This document shows positions 43,520-47,576 of a stretch of DNA of 47,576 bases, in pieces; position 1 is the stretch's first letter, and each line of letters opens with the position of its first letter. The stretch covers positions 1-47,576 of the forward strand of contig NZ_QAAD01000027.1 of assembly GCF_003046625.1 (NCBI RefSeq). Reading direction: 5' to 3'. Both the position numbers and the translations under genes were made by a program. Under the pieces are notes generated by a model. It saw only the letters and a list, made by a program, of their open reading frames with translations, did no database searches and was not told the DNA's origin. The DNA comes from Mangrovibacterium marinum. GTDB taxonomy: Bacteria > Bacteroidota > Bacteroidia > Bacteroidales > Prolixibacteraceae.

Positions 43520-44095
43520 ATGGAAAATCGATGTGAATGGTGCCTGAAAGATGATTTGTACCGCAACTACCACGACCTGGAATGGGGCGTTCCGGTTTAT
43601 GACGATCGGGTTTTGTTCGAGTTTTTGATCCTTGAAGGGGTGCAGGCAGGCCTGAGTTGGCATACTGTTTTGAAGAAACGAGAAAACTACCGCCACGCTT
43701 ACGACAATTTCGATCCGGAGAAAGTGGCTGCCTACGACCAGCAAAAAGTTGACGAGCTACTGCAAAATGAAGGACTGGTCCGTAATCGCCTAAAAATTGC
43801 CGCCAGCATTACCAATGCGCAACGCTTCCTGGAAGTACAAAAAGAATTTGGTTCTTTCTCGAACTACATCTGGCGCTTTGTCGACCACAAACCCATCGTC
43901 AATCATTTTGAAAAGCTAAGTGATTTGCCGGCCACCACGCCCCTCTCCGACAAAATCAGCAAAGACCTGAAAAAGCGAGGCTTCAAATTTGTTGGCTCAA
44001 CCATTGTTTATGCCCATCTGCAAGCCACCGGCATGGTTAACGATCATCTGGTGAGTTGTTTCCGGCATCAGGAAGTTAATGCCTCTACGAAATAG
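43520..44095 (+). CDS. tag: DNA-3-methyladenine glycosylase I
   Basis: This 191-residue base-excision enzyme removes 3-methyladenine from alkylated DNA. Family motifs RCEWCLKDDLYRNYHDLEWG and EGVQAGLSWHTVLKKRENYR are present. The zinc-binding set matches E. coli Tag (C4, H17, H175, C179) as C5, H18, H176 and C180. The length is standard. It is divergent from the TPR operon, with about 100 bases of A/T-rich DNA between them, and monocistronic. Confidence 0.96.
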   Translation: MENRCEWCLKDDLYRNYHDLEWGVPVYDDRVLFEFLILEGVQAGLSWHTVLKKRENYRHAYDNFDPEKVAAYDQQKVDELLQNEGLVRNRLKIAASITNAQRFLEVQKEFGSFSNYIWRFVDHKPIVNHFEKLSDLPATTPLSDKISKDLKKRGFKFVGSTIVYAHLQATGMVNDHLVSCFRHQEVNASTK

Positions 44096-44103
44096 AATTC
44101 CTT

Positions 44104-44191
44104 TCGCTGCCGCGCTTTTGTAAAGCCTGCCGCCGTCTCTCAACCTGCTTGTTTGTATCAAACAAAGCACTAATTACAGACTCTCGCTAGC
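44104..44191 (+). repeat. Dispersed repeat R2, copy 1
   Basis: About 88 bases resembling 46558-46642 in the same orientation. The shared core is GCTTGTTTGTNNCAAACAAAGC, a hairpin with a three-base loop, and both copies end in CGCTAGC. Similarity is moderate, so the pair is old. Confidence 0.7.
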
Positions 44192-44198
44192 AAGGAAC

Positions 44199-44297
44199 TT
44201 TGAAATTTGGAGTTTGGTCTTTGAAATTTGGAATCTGGAATTTTGGTCTTTGGTCTTTGAAATTTGGAGTTTGGAGTTTGGATTTTGGATTTTGGAA
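44199..44297 (+). repeat. Heptamer array TTTGGAN
   Basis: Degenerate 7-base units (TTTGGAG, TTTGGTC, TTTGAAA and similar) fill about 100 bases and become regular at 44263-44297, where five units follow each other exactly (TTTGGAG twice, TTTGGAT twice, TTTGGAA). Confidence 0.85.
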
Positions 44298-44315
44298 TTT
44301 CCTTCACATTGAAGC

Positions 44316-44401
44316 AAAAAAAAAGAGTAGATCTCTATCTACCCTTTTCAAACCTAACTAAACCAATAAAACTAATCAAACCTAAACTTATGAAATAAAA
44401 T
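44316..44401 (-). ncRNA. Candidate small RNA (about 86 nt) with its own promoter and terminator
   Basis: A perfect TAnnTTTG element (44408-44415) predicts a minus-strand start near 44401. About 50 U/A/G-rich bases follow (TTTAGGTTTGATTAG-type, poor in C), then a 12-bp hairpin (AAAAGGGTAGAT with ATCTACTCTTTT, loop AGAG) and a run of nine T. No open frame of note lies inside. It may be a small RNA, or the leader and terminator left from a lost gene. Confidence 0.45.
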
Positions 44402-44407
44402 CTACGA

Positions 44408-44415
44408 CAAAGATA
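44408..44415 (-). promoter_or_regulatory. -7 element of the candidate small RNA
   Basis: The minus strand reads TATCTTTG, a perfect TAnnTTTG, about 60 bases upstream of a strong terminator hairpin. No clear TTG was found at the usual distance. Confidence 0.45.
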
Positions 44416-44562
44416 AGGCAGAATGACGGTGTGTGCATTAACACAGCATTAAGGAAACATTAAAGAAATCAGAAGTCGCAGAAAAACAAAAAGCCTCCAC
44501 CGCCAACAACCTCGATCAAAACCAACTGATAATCATCAATAAAAGCAAGCAATCAAAACAAA

Positions 44563-44646
44563 AGCTCCGGAGGAGCGAAATCTTTGTAGCTCAATTGCCA
44601 TAAGCAAAAATTCGAGCTCCGGAGGAACGGCACCTGCCAGGCTGCT
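44563..44646 (+). repeat. REP-like repeat R1, copy 1
   Basis: 84 bases, about 85% identical to 46023-46106 and in the same orientation. Each copy holds two imperfect palindromes, GCTCCGGAGGAGC (stem GCTCC/GGAGC), about 53 bases apart, and a GTAG tetranucleotide between them. In this copy the second palindrome has one mismatch (GGAAC). Confidence 0.9.
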
Positions 44647-44738
44647 GGTTTCTGTTACGCTCCTCAATGCCCAAGCTTTCTGCAAAGAGCCGCCCCTACG
44701 AGACTGGACTTTGCGCTTAGCTTTCGACCCCCTCCGCT

Positions 44739-45446
44739 TTAAAACCGGAAGTTAACGCCCAACCGCCAATACTGCCGTTTAAAGCTGAATGTCCATTCCG
44801 AATCATCCAGGTCGCCGCTTACTTTGTCGTAACGCAAACCACCGGGAGAAACTGACACGCCCCAGCGCTGTGCGAAAAAGAAAACCAAATCGGGAGCCAA
44901 CTCGGCCGAAAACAAATCCACATCGGTCCGAAAATACGATTCGGTGGCAGTAGTCTGGCCTGCTTGTCCCATCTGTATTTCATCGGATTCAATGTATTGA
45001 GCACTTAGCTCCAACAAGAAACCTTCGGCTTTGGCTTTGCCATAACTTGCCGTAAAACGCGGAACCAAATACAATCGACCTTTCAGCGGAAGATAATACT
45101 TCCCAAAAAGCTGAGGCATCCAATAATTCGACTCCAACTCCATAACGCTTCGAGTCAGCGTGTTGTTACTGAAATTGGAAATATCCAGCTCGCCATCTTC
45201 CCAATGACGGGCAATGCCGATCCCCACCGAAAACCGATCGCTTAAAAAGCGCTCGACCATAAAAGAACCGATTATTGATTTGTCCATCTGATCAACACTG
45301 CTGCCCGAAACCGATTCGGACGTCGTCTTTTTGTAATAGTTGCCCGCCCCCGAAAGCATCCAATCTTTGTTGGTAGGTTGCGCCAAGGCATTAATACTAA
45401 CGACCAGCAAAAAGCCGGTTTGTAAAAGGTGTTTTAGTCTTTTCAT
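44739..45446 (-). CDS. Outer-membrane beta-barrel protein of unknown function
   Basis: This protein of about 235 residues starts at the ATG at 45446; the longer frame begins with GTG and would add a poor N-terminus. The signal peptide is MKRLKHLLQTGFLLVVSINALA. The rest alternates polar and hydrophobic residues as amphipathic strands and ends YWRLGVNFRF, the aromatic C-terminus used by the BAM machinery. It resembles the porin-like OMP beta-barrel domain (OprF/OmpW size), likely 8-10 strands. It lies directly downstream of the Y1 transposase gene, between the two R1 repeats. Confidence 0.82.
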   Translation of the reverse strand: MKRLKHLLQTGFLLVVSINALAQPTNKDWMLSGAGNYYKKTTSESVSGSSVDQMDKSIIGSFMVERFLSDRFSVGIGIARHWEDGELDISNFSNNTLTRSVMELESNYWMPQLFGKYYLPLKGRLYLVPRFTASYGKAKAEGFLLELSAQYIESDEIQMGQAGQTTATESYFRTDVDLFSAELAPDLVFFFAQRWGVSVSPGGLRYDKVSGDLDDSEWTFSFKRQYWRLGVNFRF

Positions 45447-45487
45447 GAGGTGTTGTTTGGGTGTTTGTTGTTTGAAAATTATTTGCA

Positions 45488-45949
45488 CTAATCATACCAT
45501 TCAAATAGATAGCGTTCATCGTATTCAATTTCCGATTTCATCAGGATCTCCAGGTATTCTTCCTTAAAGCTACGATGCTTATGGCGTTCTGCTTGATTGA
45601 GAATATATTTCGCGACTGCATCAATCTGCGATTTTGAATATGAAAATGCACCAAAGCCCTCCTGCCAGCCGAATTTGCCAACCACCAACCGTTCCTCGTT
45701 GATCCACCTTGATGAATTCGCTTTAATATCCCGGGCTAAATCAGATACCGAGGTCGACGGATTAATTCCAACTAATATATGTGTATGATCGGGATTGCAA
45801 TAAATCGCCAGAGGTTTTGATTTCTTGTTCGTGATCGTACCACAAATGTATTTTTCTAACCGTTCCCGATGCTTTTCCGCAATTAGATTTTGTTTACCAT
45901 ATACTGCAAATACAATTTGAACAATTAGTTGGGTGTATGTATTGGCCAT
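45488..45949 (-). CDS. Y1 (HUH) transposase, IS200/REP-associated type
   Basis: This 153-residue single-strand transposase has the HUH motif as H55-T-H57 in NPDHTHILVG and the nucleophile Y115 with Q119 in KYILNQ. GKFGWQEGFGAFSYSKS and the end EIEYDERYLFEW are typical of the short Bacteroidota Y1_Tnp proteins. The gene is complete. No TnpB partner is present. Instead of IS200-type ends close to the gene, direct copies of the R1 palindromic repeat lie 73 bases upstream and 841 bases downstream, an arrangement that recalls REP-associated tyrosine transposases (RAYT). Classic IS200-like element or domesticated RAYT: the second is favoured but not proven. Confidence 0.92.
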   Translation of the reverse strand: MANTYTQLIVQIVFAVYGKQNLIAEKHRERLEKYICGTITNKKSKPLAIYCNPDHTHILVGINPSTSVSDLARDIKANSSRWINEERLVVGKFGWQEGFGAFSYSKSQIDAVAKYILNQAERHKHRSFKEEYLEILMKSEIEYDERYLFEWYD

Positions 45950-46022
45950 GATCGTTTCGTATAAATCAGTTAAGCTATTCTTTTTTTAAGAAACTAGCTC
46001 TATTGAATTTTATTGTATCTCC

Positions 46023-46106
46023 AGCTCCGGAGGAGCGCCATCTTTGTAGCTCAATCGCCCGATGCTGAAATCCGAGCTCCGGAGGAGCGGCACTTGCCAG
46101 GCTGCT
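46023..46106 (+). repeat. REP-like repeat R1, copy 2
   Basis: This is the second 84-base R1 copy, with two perfect GCTCCGGAGGAGC palindromes and GTAG between them. It lies 73 bases before the transposase start codon, on the upstream side. Confidence 0.9.
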
Positions 46107-46176
46107 ACCATTGAATTGCATATTTGATACAACAAAACATCATCGTCCTGCGGTAGCAGAAGCGCATTTCACAATC

Positions 46177-46500
46177 TTATTCAAGTTTGTATTCGCTATC
46201 GTCTGTGGGAATAAAGAATTCAACTTTCCCGCATTTCGGACATACATAAATATCAAATGCTTCCCGATTAACAAACACTTCAAATATATTTCCCAATATT
46301 CCGATCCTTGGTCCTTCATGAAATTTATACTCTCCGGAATAGATGTACGGGGTATTGCATCGCAGACAGTTAATGTCTTTTTTATTGTCATTTAAATCTT
46401 TAATATCAAGAACCTTATTTTCAGTTAGGCTGAAGTTGCAATTCCAGCATAACTCAAAATTTTCTTCCATCTCGGATTTGCAATTGGGACATTTTTTCAT
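46177..46500 (-). CDS. Small protein with two zinc-ribbon modules
   Basis: This 107-residue protein starts with a CPNC...CWNC zinc ribbon (residues 4-20) and has a second Cys set, CLRC (about 45-48) and CPKC (about 87-90), split by a beta-rich insert. It has no membrane segment or signal peptide. Such DUF-type zinc-ribbon proteins occur in Bacteroidota accessory regions; a role in nucleic-acid or protein binding is possible but unproven. It lies between the R1 and R2 repeats. Confidence 0.8.
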   Translation of the reverse strand: MKKCPNCKSEMEENFELCWNCNFSLTENKVLDIKDLNDNKKDINCLRCNTPYIYSGEYKFHEGPRIGILGNIFEVFVNREAFDIYVCPKCGKVEFFIPTDDSEYKLE

Positions 46501-46557
46501 ATTAGGCTTATTTAAAGTTCATTTGTTATTGGTGGTAATGTTTCCTTGATCTCCTAT

Positions 46558-46642
46558 TCGCTGGCGCACTTTGGTAAGCGGCCTCCTTTTCCTGCTTGCT
46601 TGTTTGTTCCAAACAAAGCATGAATCTCAAATTTGCGCTAGC
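46558..46642 (+). repeat. Dispersed repeat R2, copy 2
   Basis: About 85 bases similar to 44104-44191: TCGCTGGCGCACTTTG start, the hairpin core GCTTGTTTGTTCCAAACAAAGC split by a three-base loop, and CGCTAGC at the end. Confidence 0.7.
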
Positions 46643-46684
46643 TGGCGTAATGTCGATATAAACAGCTTGCCCAATACAATCGGG

Positions 46685-46740
46685 AACTCCAAGCTTTCCC
46701 CTCATCTCCGCTAGCGCTCAGAGGAGGGGCAGGTGGAGTT
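46685..46740 (-). terminator. Nested hairpin overlapping the stop of the hypothetical gene
   Basis: AACTCCA (46685-46691) pairs with TGGAGTT (46734-46740), and inside it CCCCTC pairs with GAGGGG around a GCTAGC palindrome. The outer stem overlaps the stop codon of the gene at 46739. There is no long T run, so it may act by structure or be a repeat element rather than a simple terminator. Confidence 0.4.
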
Positions 46741-47356
46741 ATATCTTTTGATCTAGCACCTTTAATTTGATATTGTTCTCTTTGCAAAGCGCCTCAAAAT
46801 CTTTAATGCATTTCATTGCTCCGTTCTCATCCTCAAATAAATCCAACGCATAATGTTTAAAGATCATGTATTTATTATTTCCCTTTCTTTTTTCACCTGA
46901 TTCATTGAGGATAAATTCCGGTTCATCCCAATTGTATCCCCAACCATCCCAAAGGTTTTTACCTACAACAAAGATCAAATCACTCGTAGAATCTTCAACT
47001 TCAGCAAATTTCGAAACCGATGTTTTACCAATCTTATTTTCGTTATGCGTTTCAAAAAAACCACTGTCATTCATTAAAAAGATTGAAAAATAGATTGTAT
47101 CCTCTCCTGCTTTTTTATTCTGAAAGTGAAACTCATAGAAATACATATTTAACCAATCCCATGCCCAAAGGTCTAAACGTCCGCTCCCATTTCGAGGCCC
47201 AGGGCTACTAAATTTAGGATATCCTCCATCATAGTTAAGACCGTATTTCTTTCCTATAAAATCGACTAAATCCAAAATCCTTTTCTGATAGCTATAAAGC
47301 AATCTGTATGATTTGCGAACCTCTGCCAATAATTCCTTTGTGCTATTTGTTTGCAT
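46739..47356 (-). CDS. Hypothetical cytoplasmic protein
   Basis: This protein of about 205 residues starts at the ATG at 47356; the longer frame begins with TTG. It has an N-terminal helix (LLAEVRKSYRLLYSYQKRIL), then a Trp/Tyr-rich core (RLDLWAWDWLNMYFYEFHF), a second core around WDGWGYNWDEPEF and a helical end. No signal peptide or membrane segment is seen. The natural composition and length argue for a real gene. The family was not recognised. The position in an accessory region would fit an orphan immunity- or defence-related role, but nothing in the sequence shows it. Confidence 0.75.
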   Translation of the reverse strand: MQTNSTKELLAEVRKSYRLLYSYQKRILDLVDFIGKKYGLNYDGGYPKFSSPGPRNGSGRLDLWAWDWLNMYFYEFHFQNKKAGEDTIYFSIFLMNDSGFFETHNENKIGKTSVSKFAEVEDSTSDLIFVVGKNLWDGWGYNWDEPEFILNESGEKRKGNNKYMIFKHYALDLFEDENGAMKCIKDFEALCKENNIKLKVLDQKI

Positions 47357-47487
47357 ACTTAAATAGATTTTCAATATTATTTCCGTTTATTTTATCTACA
47401 GGCTCCAAATCCCCCAACCACCTTTTACGGTAGAAACCATGCATCTCAAAACAGCGAATTAAATCGTTGTAGATTCGTTTGTGGAAC

Positions 47488-47537
47488 TGCTACATTTGAC
47501 TGGACGGTAGGTTAAGTATAATTTATTTACCTATATT
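47488..47537 (+). mobile_element. Probable left end of an IS3-type element
   Basis: The stretch before the transposase start (TGCTACATTTGACTGGACGG and on) resembles an IS3-family terminal repeat by position and by its ACATTTGACTGGAC content. The matching right end lies outside the window, so the boundary is a guess. Confidence 0.35.
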
Positions 47538-47576
47538 ATGAGTCCTATGAGAAAGAAGTTTGACAAAGAATTTAAG
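47538..47576 (+). CDS. Start of an IS3-family transposase OrfA (runs off the right edge)
   Basis: The last 13 codons in view read MSPMRKKFDKEFK. The R-K-K/R-F-D-x-E-F-K pattern is the usual beginning of the IS3/IS911 OrfA helix-turn-helix. A second possible start is the ATG at 47547. No stop codon lies in view. Confidence 0.6.
   Translation, partial: MSPMRKKFDKEFK

Larger units (their letters stand above)
44096..44738 (+). other. Gene-free accessory spacer between tag and the beta-barrel gene
   Basis: No credible protein gene lies in these 643 bases. It contains, in order, the first R2 repeat, a heptamer array, a short minus-strand transcription unit and the first R1 (REP-like) repeat, each listed separately. 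Confidence 0.75.

Noticed and set aside
44563-46106. R1 copies as the two ends of an IS200-like element
   Set aside because: The copies are direct and near-identical, whereas IS200/IS605 ends carry different hairpins, and a 235-residue barrel gene lies inside.
46140-46391. 83-codon minus-strand frame in the zinc-ribbon gene
   Set aside because: It overlaps the Cys-rich protein, whose four CxxC pairs make that frame the real one.

Overview
The window reads as Bacteroidota DNA, most likely a Marinilabiliales/Prolixibacteraceae-type genome (the rank below phylum is my inference). The signs are a SusC/SusD pair under an ECF sigma/FecR switch, many SPII lipoproteins among the glycosidases, promoters of the TAnnTTTG type instead of -10/-35 boxes, A-rich start regions without strong ribosome sites, and dispersed short tandem repeats.

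Left part (1-15.5 kb): a minus-strand sugar-phosphate operon (partial gene, NahK-like sugar 1-kinase, GlmM-type phosphohexomutase); a large orphan hybrid histidine kinase (five PAS domains, GAF, HisKA, HATPase, REC); a minus-strand trio of carboxymuconolactone-decarboxylase-like protein, cupin and secreted alpha/beta hydrolase; a 1 kb intergenic island packed with unrelated tandem repeats; tRNA-Leu(GAG); a secreted GH5 endoglucanase; a DUF2027/Smr protein; a broken TPR gene; and pgi.

Centre (15.6-39.8 kb): one long minus-strand polysaccharide utilisation locus (PUL). In transcription order: ECF sigma, FecR anti-sigma, SusC with an STN signalling domain, SusD, two GH92 alpha-mannosidases, GH43, GH28-like protein, GH89 alpha-N-acetylglucosaminidase, HGSNAT-like membrane acyltransferase, GH115 alpha-glucuronidase, lipoprotein metallophosphoesterase, and GH43 with a discoidin domain. 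A hairpin after susD and a strong bidirectional terminator at the end frame the expression units. The enzymes together point to a branched acidic glycan with alpha-Man, alpha-GlcNAc, alpha-GlcA and pentose parts, possibly phosphorylated; I recognise no standard polymer that needs exactly this set. Freed GlcNAc or other hexosamines could enter the kinase/mutase operon at the left edge (inference).

Right part (39.9-47.6 kb): an operon of a TPR protein with a Ser-Gln repeat, a two-helix membrane protein and rarA; the DNA glycosylase tag; then an accessory stretch with a heptamer array, a probable small RNA, an outer-membrane beta-barrel gene and a Y1 (HUH) transposase bracketed by two nested pairs of direct repeats, a zinc-ribbon protein, a hypothetical protein, and the start of an IS3-type transposase at the edge.

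The observations most worth following are the Y1 transposase with its REP-like repeats, the GH89/HGSNAT-like pair inside a PUL of unknown substrate, the CAGTCN hexamer arrays used in two genes in opposite orientation, and the short promoter-to-terminator transcription unit near 44.4 kb.
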